This document shows, one piece after another, positions 42,224-51,796 of a stretch of DNA of 64,000 nucleotides (position 1 is its first letter; each line of letters begins with the position of its first letter). The position numbers were made by a program, and so were the translations under genes. Location of the stretch: contig JACRLI010000014.1 in assembly GCA_016235265.1 (NCBI GenBank), positions 168,308 through 232,307 of the forward strand, read 5' to 3'. The notes below the pieces were generated by a model. The model made no database searches. It was not told the origin of the DNA and worked only from the letters and a program-made list of their open reading frames with translations. The DNA comes from Candidatus Eisenbacteria bacterium (lineage in GTDB: Bacteria; Eisenbacteria; RBG-16-71-46; JACRLI01).

Positions 42224-44992
42224 ATGATTCCGGCCCGGCGCATCCCGTCCGTGCTGTTCCCGGTTCTCGCGCTCCTGGCGGTGCTGTTGCCCGCGGCCCC
42301 GGCGCGCGCGGCTGCCACCGCGCCCGACCTCCTGAAGCCGCTGCGCGAGTCGCTCAAGGCCCGCCGCGCCGGATTGGAGCGCGCCCCCGCGGGCTCGCTG
42401 GACGAGGCCCGCCTGGCGCTGGAGACCGGGGACTTCGTCCGCGCCCGCCGGGTCCTGGACGCGCGGGATGCTGCCGACACCTCCGACTTCGAGGCGGCCG
42501 CACTGCGCGGCCGGCTGGACCTGGCGGCCTACCGTTTCGACGCGGTGGCCTCCGACCTCGCGCGCTGCCTGCGCCTGGGCCCCAACCATCCGGAGACCCG
42601 GCGCCTGCTGTATCGCTGGGACCTGGTGCGCGACGATCTCGGCTCCGCGGAGGCGCGTTACCAGGCGGTCCTCGCCTCCGACACCACCGATCCCGTGGCG
42701 CTGCTGTTCGCCGCGCGGGTGGAGCACCTGACCCTGCGCTTCGACTCCGCCATCGCGGCGTACCGCCGCGCGCTGCGCCACGCCGCTTCCGGTGCGGACA
42801 GCGTGCGCTCGCTCGAGGGCCTGGGTGCGTGCTGGCTCCAGAAGGGCGACCGCGACGCCGCGCTGCGCTACGAGACCCAGGCGCTCAAGACCACCGGCGC
42901 CGACGACGGACTCCTGACCTACCTGGCCGAGACGCTGATCAAGCTGGGTCGCGCGAACGAGGCCATGGAGGCCTACTCCCTGGCGGTGGACCTCAACCCA
43001 TGCAACGAGAACGCGCAGTACATGATGGGCAACGGGTACGCGCGCATGAACTACACGGAACTGCGCGCGAAGCGGCCCGGGGCGCTGAAGGACTCCGCCA
43101 CCGCACCCGACTTCCACGCCGCGGATTCACTGTGGGACGCCGGCCGCCACGAGGAGGCCCGCGCGCGGCTGCGCGGGTTGCTGGCGGCCCGCCCGTCGCT
43201 GGCGGATGCGCACAACCACCTGGGCTCCTACGCCTACGAGGACGGTGACGCCGACGCCGCGCAGGCCGAGTTCCGCGAGGCGCTGCGCCTGTGCCCCGGG
43301 TACGGCCGCGCGCACAACGGGATCGCCCGCTCGCTGGAGCTGTACCGGCGGGGCGTGGACATCCACAGGCAGCGGTACGAGACGGATTTCGCCGCCGCCG
43401 CCGTGCCCGACGTGCCCGGTATCGAACGCTTCGTGGTGAACTACGGCGCCCTGAGCCCGCGCATCCAGAAGCGCGTGGCGCTCTCGGTGACGCCCTGGAA
43501 GAGCTTCGTGCCGGTGCTGGTGGAGGGCGGCGCGACCTTCTACATCAAGCACCTCCACGAGCTGCTCTCGGAGTGCCCGGCGCAGGAGGCGCTGCGGGAC
43601 CAGCGCATCGGCTACGACCTGCGGCTGTGGGACGACGTGCGCGGCTGCGGCGGCTACCACACCGTCACCGGCATCGAGGACGTGGAAGGCACGCTGCGAG
43701 GCAAGTACAACACGGTGCTCCACGAACTCACCCACCAGGTGCACGGCGTGCTGGGCGCCGACCTGGCCCGCGAGATCCAGGAGATGTACCGCCAGGCCCG
43801 CTCGCGCATGGACGCCGGCCAGGAGGCGTTCGTTTCGCTGTACCAGGCCTCCAGCGTGTGGGAGTACCTGGCCGAGGGTGCCAACTCGCTGTTCAGCCCG
43901 AAGCGCGATCGCTTCGACACCAAGGAGGTGGTGAAGGAGCGGCTGGAGGAGCGCGATCCCGCGCTCATTGCCGAGATCCACAAGCTGATGGACATCACCG
44001 ATGTGACGCCGTTCTACGCGGTGGCCTACTCGGGCGCGGGTGACGACCGCATCGAGCGCGGCCGGGCCGAGGAGGCCCTGGGCTTCTATCGCAAGGCCCA
44101 GTCCCGCGACGCGGCCTCCGAAGAAGTTGCGTCCAAGCTGACCTACGCGCTCTCGGTCCTGGGACGCGGCACCGAGGCGGTGGCGGTGGCCGACAGCGGG
44201 CTCGCGGCGCACCCCTCGAGCGCGGGGCTGTGGCTGCAGCGCGTCGGCGCGGAGTTCGTGCGCACCGGCGACCGCGCGGCCGAGCTCCAGGCGTTGCGCG
44301 CCGCGCGGCCGAGGGTGGACGCGCGCGAGCGCTACCAGGTGGACCAGGCCATCGGCCGCGCGGCGCTGGAGGAGGGTCTCGGTGCCGAGGCCCGGGTCGC
44401 CGCCGACAGCGTGCTGGCCTACCAGTCGGACAACCCCGAGGGCCTGCAGCTGCGCGCCGAGGCGGAAGGCGCCGCGGGGCGCGTGGACTCCGCCCGCGCC
44501 TACTTCGAGCGCGCCGTGCGCGTGCGCTCGGGCCTGATGGGACTGCGCATGGCATGCGCCGCGACATTCCTGATGCAGAGCTCCAGGACGCACGGTACTC
44601 CGGCCGCCGCGCCGCTGGTGGACGAAGCCGTCAAGCACGTCGAAGCCGCCCGCCTGGTGGACCCGGCCGAGCCGCGGGTCGCGATGATGGACGGATGGGC
44701 CGCCCTGGCCCGCGGAGACCTCGCGGGCGCCCGGAAGCACCTCGACAAGGCGACTGCCGCCGCCGAATGGCTGGACCTCGCCCACATCCTCCGGGCCCGG
44801 GTCCGCGCTGCCACGGGCGACAAGGCCGGCGCCAGCGCGGAACTGGCGCCGATCCGCGCCCGCCTGGCGAAGCCGATGCCGATGCGCTACATCTACAATC
44901 CGCGCCAGAGCTACTACGAAGCGGTGGGCGAGCTGGGCTACGTGGAGCGCGCGATGGTCCCCGAAGCCAACCAGGTGCCGGGAGCCAGGTAA
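42224..44992 (+). CDS. Secreted TPR protein with embedded zinc-metallopeptidase domain
   Basis: 922-residue exported protein; ATG at 42224 follows GAGAGGAGT. Signal peptide to about 31. Tetratricopeptide-like repeats fill about 45-370 and 605-890 (for example ARYQAVLASDTTDPVALLFAA and NEAMEAYSLAVDLNPCNENA). Between them lies a domain with VLHELTHQVHGVLG: HELTH at residues 500-504, and WEYLAEGANS downstream with E547 or E551 as a possible third ligand, the gluzincin pattern seen in lethal-factor-like and M48-like enzymes. It probably acts on protein in the periplasm or at the surface. The exact peptidase family is uncertain. Confidence 0.8.
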   Translation: MIPARRIPSVLFPVLALLAVLLPAAPARAAATAPDLLKPLRESLKARRAGLERAPAGSLDEARLALETGDFVRARRVLDARDAADTSDFEAAALRGRLDLAAYRFDAVASDLARCLRLGPNHPETRRLLYRWDLVRDDLGSAEARYQAVLASDTTDPVALLFAARVEHLTLRFDSAIAAYRRALRHAASGADSVRSLEGLGACWLQKGDRDAALRYETQALKTTGADDGLLTYLAETLIKLGRANEAMEAYSLAVDLNPCNENAQYMMGNGYARMNYTELRAKRPGALKDSATAPDFHAADSLWDAGRHEEARARLRGLLAARPSLADAHNHLGSYAYEDGDADAAQAEFREALRLCPGYGRAHNGIARSLELYRRGVDIHRQRYETDFAAAAVPDVPGIERFVVNYGALSPRIQKRVALSVTPWKSFVPVLVEGGATFYIKHLHELLSECPAQEALRDQRIGYDLRLWDDVRGCGGYHTVTGIEDVEGTLRGKYNTVLHELTHQVHGVLGADLAREIQEMYRQARSRMDAGQEAFVSLYQASSVWEYLAEGANSLFSPKRDRFDTKEVVKERLEERDPALIAEIHKLMDITDVTPFYAVAYSGAGDDRIERGRAEEALGFYRKAQSRDAASEEVASKLTYALSVLGRGTEAVAVADSGLAAHPSSAGLWLQRVGAEFVRTGDRAAELQALRAARPRVDARERYQVDQAIGRAALEEGLGAEARVAADSVLAYQSDNPEGLQLRAEAEGAAGRVDSARAYFERAVRVRSGLMGLRMACAATFLMQSSRTHGTPAAAPLVDEAVKHVEAARLVDPAEPRVAMMDGWAALARGDLAGARKHLDKATAAAEWLDLAHILRARVRAATGDKAGASAELAPIRARLAKPMPMRYIYNPRQSYYEAVGELGYVERAMVPEANQVPGAR

Positions 44993-45047
44993 CAGTCCAG
45001 CCTCCGCACCTGTCGTCTGCGATTGCGCCAGGCGTGCGCCGCCGCGC

Positions 45048-45076
45048 TTCTCGGTAGCGGGCGACAGGTGTACACT
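45048..45076 (+). promoter_or_regulatory. Candidate promoter of the 45256 gene
   Basis: TTCTCG (45048-45053) and TACACT (45071-45076) with exactly 17 bases between, 180 bases before the GTG start. The -10 matches four of six consensus bases. The remainder of the 263-base gap is GC-rich with no other recognised signal. Confidence 0.4.
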
Positions 45077-45255
45077 CTCCGTGCCGGATTCGGGCCGCCC
45101 CCGGCACCTGCGACCCGTCCGGGCATGAGCATTCACTCGTGTCCGGACTCCGCATCCGTGACTCGCCCCCCGAGTCCTCCATGCCGAGTCCGGGCACGCG
45201 CTGTTCCTTCGGAGCAGTCGCCCCGGCGCATACGGCGGGGGACGGGAGGCGGAGC

Positions 45256-48200
45256 GTGTCGCGGATCAACATCCTCATCGGGGTGGTCGTGCTCGGTTTG
45301 CTGATGCTGGTGGCGTCGGCGGCGAGCGCGGCCCCGGCGGCCGGCGAAGTCGGCACTTCGTACCATTGGCCCATGAAGCACCGGGACCCGCAGAACACGG
45401 GCCGGGCCGACTTCAGCATTCCCCTCAGCCGCCTGAACACCCGCCTGTTCGATGTCTTCTCGTGGCAGAAGCCCTCGCCCGATTCACCCGTGGATGGGAA
45501 CTTCGACGCCACGGCCATGGTGTTCCGGGCAGCGAGCGGGGCGGCCGGCGAGGACGTGGTGCTGGGCACCTACCACTGGCCCAAGGGCGTGCAGGCCATG
45601 GACCGGCACACCGGCAGGAAGTTGTGGAACGGCCTGCCGGGCGGGGGCGAGCGCATCGCGGAGACCACGCCCGCCTTCTCCAACGACGGCCAGACCATCT
45701 ACGTCGTGAACGACGCCACCGAGAGCGGCGAGTGGCCCGCGGGACACCCGCTGATGGCATTCCCCACCGCCACCGGCCCCGCGACCTTCCGGCACAATGG
45801 CGCCGACACCGAGCCAAATCACCTCACCCAGCGCGACCCGCTGGTGGCTCCCGACGGCCGCATCTTCATGCACGAGTGGGCCAACCGCCCCTTTGCCGCG
45901 ACCGACGACGGCGGCGCCCTCACCGAGACCTGGGCGGCCGCGGAGGTGAATTACGTGACCCGTGGCGGCGTGGCGGTCCACCAGGACGGCGACACCCTGC
46001 GCGTGATCTCGGCCGGGGAGTGGGGCGACGTGGTGTGCTACGACGGCGAGACCGGCGCGGAGCTGTGGCGCGTCGCGATGTCGACCATGAATGCCCGGCC
46101 CACGATCGATCCGGACAACGGCAACGTCTACGTGCCGGCCGGCAACGACTACGTCTACATCGTGGGCCTGGACAAGCGCGGCAACAAGTTGTGGGCCGAT
46201 CCGCAGATGCCGGTCTACGAGTGGATCTCCGGCATGAACAACCCCCAGTGGGCACGCAACACCGGCTGCCTGAGCGTGTTCGGGGACACCTACTACTTCC
46301 AGACCAACAGCGAATACGGGCAGGGTGCGCTCTACGCCATCAACACCTCCGACGGCTCGGTGAAGTGGAGCTATCCGACCCGCGCGGCCGGGCAGGAGAT
46401 CCCGTCCAGCAGCCCCATCGTCACCCGCGACGGCACCGTGATCGTGGGCAACAACGAGGGCCGCACCTACTTCGCCATCCGCGACGACGGCGCGGCGGGA
46501 ATCCTGATCGACTCGCTGGTGGTGGAGTCGTCCGCCTGCGCGACCGCCACCCTGTCGCCGGAGGGCCTGCTGTACCTGCCGCTGCGCACCTGGTGGGTGG
46601 CGGGCAACGGGGACGGGGACATCCCCACGTCCACCGTGCAGAACCTGTACACGGGTATCGACCTCCGCGCCGGGGCGCAGCCGCCGCTGATCCCGCCGCC
46701 CTCCTCGCAGCGGGCCTTCGCGCTGGACGACGCGGTGAGACTCAGGTGGAAGCGCGTGATCGATCCCGCGGGCCAGTTCTGCCGGTACAACATCTACCGC
46801 GACACGGCGCCCTTCGACTCGGTGAACGGGATGACCCCGATCGACAGCGTGACGAGCATCGAGGGGCTGGAGTACGCGGACGTCACCGCGATGAATGGTA
46901 CCTCGTACCACTACGCGGTTACCTCGCTGTGCAAGGGCGGCGGCGAGAACCGCACGGCGCCCGGGGTGGGCCCGCGCACGCCGTTCCGCCGGGAGGACCT
47001 GCAGGTCACGCACGTGGAACGCACCCCGCGCTGGCCCCGCTACGTGCCGACGTACCAGGACCAGGTGGTCACCGAGCCGTCCGGCTACGGGCCGTACATT
47101 TTCAGCGCCGCGATGGGGCTGGGGAACGGACAGGACTCCGGCACCAAGCACCTGGCCGTCGCGGGCGACACCGTGCGCTACGAGGCCACGGTGCGCAACG
47201 CGGGAACCACCACGTGGAACGGCACGCTTTCCGGGACCTGGACGGTGAACGGGTCGGTGGTGTCCACGCCGTCCGCCGCCGTCACGCTCGCCCCGGGGGA
47301 CACCGCCGCCTTCGAGCTGGAGCGCGTTTACACCGGCGCCACCGAGAGCGTGAGCTTCGCGCACGGGGCCTCCGACGACCGGCCCGGCAACAACAGCCTC
47401 GCCGTGGGGGGCCACTCGGTGGGCTTCCTCACCTTCGTGGACGCGACCTTCCTCGAGAACTTCCGCGAGCGCACCGGCCTCTATCCCGGCGCCCGGACGG
47501 ACGACCTCCTGGACTGGCTCAACCGGCACATGGCGCGGTTCGATTCCATGTTCTCCCAGGCGGGCTGCGACAAGCGGGTGCACTACGAGGTGCTCCACGT
47601 GGTGGACGACACCATTTCCGACCCGCAGCTGGACATGTCGTATTTCGCGTGCTTCCCGTTCCGCTACCGCGCCACCGACGGCGACGTGCGCGACCCGGGC
47701 TACTACGACGCCTCCGAGGACATCGACTACGGCCTGCTCCACGAGATGGGCCACCAACTGGGCCTGATTGACCTCTACCGGCTCAACCTGGACCCGTCGC
47801 AGAACCAGGTGAACGGCATGGGCTACAGCGCCCCGGAATGCCTCATGAACGGGTGCTCGCACTTCCTCTCGCCAAACAGCGCGCGCGGCATGACCCATTG
47901 GCTGGACAAGGCCCACGGCTACTTCGGACAGTACATGTACGACCTGCCCGCGACGGTGCGCCTGGAGATCCAGGACTTCTCAGGCGAGCCGCTCGCCGGC
48001 GCCACCGTGACGCTGTACCAGAAGGAGTCGCGGATCGACGTGGGCGAGGTGATCTCGACGCAGGTGAAGGCCACCGGGACCACCGACGCGTCCGGCCGCT
48101 GGACCCTGCCCAACGTGGACATCGACACCACCAGGGTCCCGTCCACGTTCGCGGGCGACAAGTTGCGCCCCAACCCGTTCGGCTACTACGCCTGCGTGGG

Positions 48201-49167
48201 CTTCAATGGGCTGTTCCTGGTGAAGGTGGAGAAGCAGGGCCACGCGGACTACGCCTGGCTGGACGTGACCGAGGTGAACGACGCGTACCGTCTGGGCAGC
48301 CACGACACCGCCACGTTCACGCGACAGGTGGCCCTGGGCGGCGGCGTGGAGCTCAATCCGCCCACGGACATGGCCGAGAAGAACGCCGCCAGCTGGGCGC
48401 GCTGGAGCGAGGGCGGGAGCATCACGCTCACCGACGACCTCGTGCGCACGGTGGCGGGCGAGGGATCCGTGAAGATGCTCACCACGGGCGGCTTCGACAA
48501 CTACATCCGCTATCCCGGCGACCGCCTGTCCCAGTGGGACCTGGGCGGCGTCCAGTACGTTCACGCGTGGTTCTACGTGGAGAATGGCGACACCTTCCAG
48601 GGCGGCAGCCCGTGGATCCGGATGGGCGACCTGAACGGCTACGTGGAACTGCGGTCCACCATGGACACGCTCAACGCGGCCATCGGGCAGTGGGCGGAAT
48701 TCAACATCCCGGTGGCCGGCAGCGGGAACTGGACCCGGACGGTGGTGGGCTCGCCGGACATCTCGAAGATCCACTACCTCGAGATCCACAGCGACACGTG
48801 GGGCTACGGCTTCTCGCTCTGGGCGGACGCCGTGCGCTTCGATCCGCAGCCCACGGTGGTGGGCGTGGGGGAGGAGGATCTGCCGAAGGTGCTGGCCCTG
48901 CGCCAGAATGCGCCGAACCCCTTCGCCGGGCGCACCGCGATCCGATTCGAGCTGCCGACGGCGCAGCAGGTGAAGCTGGAGATCTACGACGTCTCGGGGC
49001 GGATGGTACGCGGCCTGCGCAACGGCAGCGTGCGAGCCGGGGTGCACACGGCCGCCTGGGATGGCCGCGACGCACGGGGCCGCGCCCTGGGCTCCGGCAT
49101 GTATTTCGCCCGGCTGCAGGCCGCCGGGGGCACGCTGGTGCGGAAGATGACGCTGCTCGGGAGGTAG
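45256..49167 (+). CDS. Large secreted metalloprotease-like protein with propeller, FN3 and FlgD-like sorting tail
   Basis: 1303-residue multidomain exported protein. GTG at 45256 follows GGGAGG and begins the signal peptide (INILIGVVVLGLLMLVASA); the frame is open 117 bases further upstream. Order: PQQ-like beta-propeller (about 45-475, with YDGETGAELWRV and GSVKWSYP); an FN3-like segment (about 480-580); a CARDB-like beta domain (about 640-720); a zincin domain with LLHEMGHQLGLIDLY (HExxHxxGxxD, H829-D839) and Met-turn CLMNG; a carboxypeptidase-regulatory-like domain (about 895-1000); a carbohydrate-binding-like sandwich; and a FlgD-like Ig tail from NAPNPFAGR (residue 1218). The tail suggests T9SS-like secretion to the cell surface. 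Confidence 0.85.
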   Translation: MSRINILIGVVVLGLLMLVASAASAAPAAGEVGTSYHWPMKHRDPQNTGRADFSIPLSRLNTRLFDVFSWQKPSPDSPVDGNFDATAMVFRAASGAAGEDVVLGTYHWPKGVQAMDRHTGRKLWNGLPGGGERIAETTPAFSNDGQTIYVVNDATESGEWPAGHPLMAFPTATGPATFRHNGADTEPNHLTQRDPLVAPDGRIFMHEWANRPFAATDDGGALTETWAAAEVNYVTRGGVAVHQDGDTLRVISAGEWGDVVCYDGETGAELWRVAMSTMNARPTIDPDNGNVYVPAGNDYVYIVGLDKRGNKLWADPQMPVYEWISGMNNPQWARNTGCLSVFGDTYYFQTNSEYGQGALYAINTSDGSVKWSYPTRAAGQEIPSSSPIVTRDGTVIVGNNEGRTYFAIRDDGAAGILIDSLVVESSACATATLSPEGLLYLPLRTWWVAGNGDGDIPTSTVQNLYTGIDLRAGAQPPLIPPPSSQRAFALDDAVRLRWKRVIDPAGQFCRYNIYRDTAPFDSVNGMTPIDSVTSIEGLEYADVTAMNGTSYHYAVTSLCKGGGENRTAPGVGPRTPFRREDLQVTHVERTPRWPRYVPTYQDQVVTEPSGYGPYIFSAAMGLGNGQDSGTKHLAVAGDTVRYEATVRNAGTTTWNGTLSGTWTVNGSVVSTPSAAVTLAPGDTAAFELERVYTGATESVSFAHGASDDRPGNNSLAVGGHSVGFLTFVDATFLENFRERTGLYPGARTDDLLDWLNRHMARFDSMFSQAGCDKRVHYEVLHVVDDTISDPQLDMSYFACFPFRYRATDGDVRDPGYYDASEDIDYGLLHEMGHQLGLIDLYRLNLDPSQNQVNGMGYSAPECLMNGCSHFLSPNSARGMTHWLDKAHGYFGQYMYDLPATVRLEIQDFSGEPLAGATVTLYQKESRIDVGEVISTQVKATGTTDASGRWTLPNVDIDTTRVPSTFAGDKLRPNPFGYYACVGFNGLFLVKVEKQGHADYAWLDVTEVNDAYRLGSHDTATFTRQVALGGGVELNPPTDMAEKNAASWARWSEGGSITLTDDLVRTVAGEGSVKMLTTGGFDNYIRYPGDRLSQWDLGGVQYVHAWFYVENGDTFQGGSPWIRMGDLNGYVELRSTMDTLNAAIGQWAEFNIPVAGSGNWTRTVVGSPDISKIHYLEIHSDTWGYGFSLWADAVRFDPQPTVVGVGEEDLPKVLALRQNAPNPFAGRTAIRFELPTAQQVKLEIYDVSGRMVRGLRNGSVRAGVHTAAWDGRDARGRALGSGMYFARLQAAGGTLVRKMTLLGR

Positions 49168-49188
49168 GGGGCGGTCGGGCCGCCCCCT
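49166..49188. terminator. Bidirectional terminator hairpin
   Basis: AGGGGGCGG (49166-49174) and CCGCCCCCT (49180-49188) around TCGGG, between the converging 45256 and korB genes; it begins within the first gene's stop codon. Confidence 0.6.
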
Positions 49189-49189
49189 G

Positions 49190-50041
49190 CTAGGTTGCGC
49201 CCCCGGGGAAGGTGATCTCCGCGGGGGTGTCCAGCGACGGCCAGATCCCCACCGCGTCGGAGTGGTCCGGCCCCGAGATCGCCGGGCGTTCGCCGGGCGG
49301 GCGGCGGTAGATGACGCCCAGCGCGAAGCGCTCCGCGCGCGCCGTCTCGACGGCCTGCGCGAAGTTGGTCGGGTCGTAGCTCTCGGGCAGCAGGTCGCAC
49401 TGCGCGTACAGCTGCTGCGCGTAGCTGGGTTTCTGGTAGGTGACGCAACCGGCCATCACGTGCAGGAACGCGAAACCGCGGTGGGAGATGGCCTCGCGGA
49501 ACATCTGCCGCAGGTGCGGCAGGTTGCCCGCGTGGGTGCGCGCCACGAAACCGCAGCCCGAGCTCAGGAGCAGCATCACCGGGTTGATGGGCCGCTCGTC
49601 CTGGCCCGCCAGCCCGCGCTGGGCCTTGAATTCCTGGGTGGAGGTGGGGGAGGCCTGCCCCTTGGTGAGGCCGTAGAGGCCGTTGTCGAGCACCGCGTAG
49701 GTCAGGTTCACGTCGCGGCGCACGGCGTGGGGAATGTGGCCGATCCCGATGCTGAAGCCGTCGCCGTCGCCGCCCACCACCACCGTGGTCATGTCGGGCC
49801 GGGCGAGTTTGAGCCCGGTGGCGATCGGGAGCGCGCGGCCGTGCAGGGTGTTGAACGAGTACGAGCGGGTGTACCCGGGAAGACGGCTGGAGCAGCCGAT
49901 CCCGGAGATCAGCGCCAGCTTCTCCGGCTGGATCTCGAGGTCGCTCAGGGTCTGGGTGAGCCCCCGCAGCACGCCGAAGTCCCCGCAGCCGGGGCACCAG
50001 ACGGGGTTGAGGTCGGTGCGGTAGTCCTTGGGCTTGCTCAC
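49190..50041 (-). CDS. korB: 2-oxoacid:ferredoxin oxidoreductase beta subunit (2-oxoglutarate type)
   Basis: TPP-binding beta subunit, 283 residues, of the enzyme that oxidatively decarboxylates 2-oxoglutarate (or reverses this) with ferredoxin. VWCPGCGDFGVLRGL and ISGIGCSSRLPGY supply cluster Cys; VVGGDGDGFSIGIGHIPHA is the TPP-Mg motif; LDNGLYGLTKGQASPTS is characteristic of KorB. GTG at 50041 overlaps the korA stop (GTGA). It is the last gene of the apbE-rnf-kor operon, so its reduced ferredoxin would feed Rnf directly. Confidence 0.9.
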   Translation of the reverse strand: MSKPKDYRTDLNPVWCPGCGDFGVLRGLTQTLSDLEIQPEKLALISGIGCSSRLPGYTRSYSFNTLHGRALPIATGLKLARPDMTTVVVGGDGDGFSIGIGHIPHAVRRDVNLTYAVLDNGLYGLTKGQASPTSTQEFKAQRGLAGQDERPINPVMLLLSSGCGFVARTHAGNLPHLRQMFREAISHRGFAFLHVMAGCVTYQKPSYAQQLYAQCDLLPESYDPTNFAQAVETARAERFALGVIYRRPPGERPAISGPDHSDAVGIWPSLDTPAEITFPGGAT

Positions 50042-51795
50042 TTGGCCTCCGAGACCAGTTGGTCGAATTCGATCAGGGACATGGGAATGCCGCCGGCGCG
50101 CGCCACCCGGTGCACCCCGGTCATGCTCGTCAGTCCCCCGAGGTAGTGGAAGAACTGGCTCGTGTAACTCAACTCCACCACGCCCGACCACTCCAGCCCC
50201 TTGCGCCACTCCTCGAATGCCTCGAGCGGGAACGGGTACAGGATCTCGGGAAGGAACGCGCGGTACTCGGGGTGCACGCGGACCAGCTTGCGCAACATCC
50301 CGTACTGGCTGCCCCAGGCGATGATCCCGCGCGGGGCGTCGTCGCGGCCCACGGTGCGGAACCAGTCCCGGGTCTCGACGGCGATCGCATCCACCTTCCG
50401 GAAGCGGCGTGCGCTCATCTGCTGGTGAACCATGGTGTCGGCGCTGGGGGCGCCGGAGGCGGTGTGCTCGAGGCCCGCGGCCAGGTACTCCCCCCCCGGT
50501 GTGCCGGGCACGCGGAAGGGCGTCACGAAGCCGTCCCCGTCCAGGCTGAAGCGGGCCGGCCCGTCCCCCTCGTGCCACACCCGCCGCAGCACGGGCGCGG
50601 CGGGGGCGGTCCACTCCTCGTGGATGGAGCGGCGCTGGGCGATGTAGGCGTCGGACAGGACCAGGACCGGGATCTGGTAGTTCTCGGACAGGTGCACCGC
50701 GCGGAACATCACGTCACGGGCGTGCACCGTGTCGAATACCCCGAGGACCACGCGGGGGAAGTCGCCGTGCCCGCCGAACACCGCGTGGTTGAGGTCGGCC
50801 TGTTCGGTGCGCGAGGGCATCCCGGTGGCGGGGCCCGCGCGCTGGCAGTCCACCACCACCACGGGCAGGTCCGAGATCCCGGCCAGGCCGAGCATCTCGG
50901 TCATCAGGGAGAGCCCCGGGCCGCTGGTCGCGGTCATGGCCGGCACGCCCCCGAAGCTGGCTCCCACGACCATCCCCAGGGAGGCGATTTCGTCCTCGGC
51001 CTGCACCACCCGGCCACCCACCCCGGGCAGCTCGTCAATCAGCGTCTCCATGATCTCCGAGGAAGGCGTGATCGGGTATCCGGCGAAGAAGCGCACCCCC
51101 GCGGCCATCGCGCCGCGGGCGACCGCCTCGTTGCCGGACTCGATGCGCAGCTTCTTCCGGCTGGGCTCGCCGCGGAGCGGCAGCAGCTTCGGCGCGTCCG
51201 GCGCCGCGTACCCGCGCTCCAGGCCGCCCATGTTCTTCTCCAGCCATTCGGGGCGGTCCCCGAAGCGCTCGAGCAGCAGCTCGCGCGCGAGCTCGAGCGG
51301 CCAGCCCATGGCGCGGCACACCAGGCCCAGCCCGAGCATGTTCTTGGGCTCGGCCTCGACCTCCAGGTCGCCCTCCCGCCTGGCGAAGGGGAAGCGGTAG
51401 GCGTTGTCGCGGGCGGGCCCCAGCCACGCCGGGATCTCGGAGTCGTCGTGCTGCTCCAGGATGACCCGCGAGCCCGGGTGCAGCCGCACCTGGGCGTCGA
51501 ACCGCTTGAGGTCGCTCACGCGGAAGCAGAGGAGCAGGTCCGTGGTGTCGCCCTCGTAGTTCATCTCGTGACACGCCAGGCGGATGATGGCCGCGGATTC
51601 CCCGCCCCGGATCTGGGGCCCGTAGGACTGGACCATGATTCCGAACAACCCCTGCCGGGCCGCGAGTTCCATGACCAGGTTTCCCAGCAGCACGACGCCG
51701 TCCCCGCCGCTTCCGACCAGCGCCATGACCACCGAGTCGGCGGTGGTTTCGTCCCCGATGGTGTAGACGGCGGGAATGAAGTCCTTCTTGCTCAA
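50038..51795 (-). CDS. korA: 2-oxoacid:ferredoxin oxidoreductase, fused gamma-alpha subunit
   Basis: 585-residue fusion of gamma (1-190: VGSGGDGVVLLGNLVMELAA, QSYGPQIRGGESAAIIRLA) and alpha (220-585: FFAGYPITPSSEIMETL, QAEDEIASLGMVVGASF, AGPATGMPSRTEQADL). The domain order is that of KorA. The start is a TTG, favoured because GGAGGCTTGAG sits at correct spacing; it lies one base after the rnfB stop. YPITPSSE and GPATGMPS are typical of 2-oxoglutarate enzymes, although the substrate should be tested. Confidence 0.9.
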   Translation of the reverse strand: MSKKDFIPAVYTIGDETTADSVVMALVGSGGDGVVLLGNLVMELAARQGLFGIMVQSYGPQIRGGESAAIIRLACHEMNYEGDTTDLLLCFRVSDLKRFDAQVRLHPGSRVILEQHDDSEIPAWLGPARDNAYRFPFARREGDLEVEAEPKNMLGLGLVCRAMGWPLELARELLLERFGDRPEWLEKNMGGLERGYAAPDAPKLLPLRGEPSRKKLRIESGNEAVARGAMAAGVRFFAGYPITPSSEIMETLIDELPGVGGRVVQAEDEIASLGMVVGASFGGVPAMTATSGPGLSLMTEMLGLAGISDLPVVVVDCQRAGPATGMPSRTEQADLNHAVFGGHGDFPRVVLGVFDTVHARDVMFRAVHLSENYQIPVLVLSDAYIAQRRSIHEEWTAPAAPVLRRVWHEGDGPARFSLDGDGFVTPFRVPGTPGGEYLAAGLEHTASGAPSADTMVHQQMSARRFRKVDAIAVETRDWFRTVGRDDAPRGIIAWGSQYGMLRKLVRVHPEYRAFLPEILYPFPLEAFEEWRKGLEWSGVVELSYTSQFFHYLGGLTSMTGVHRVARAGGIPMSLIEFDQLVSEAK

Positions 51796-51796
51796 C

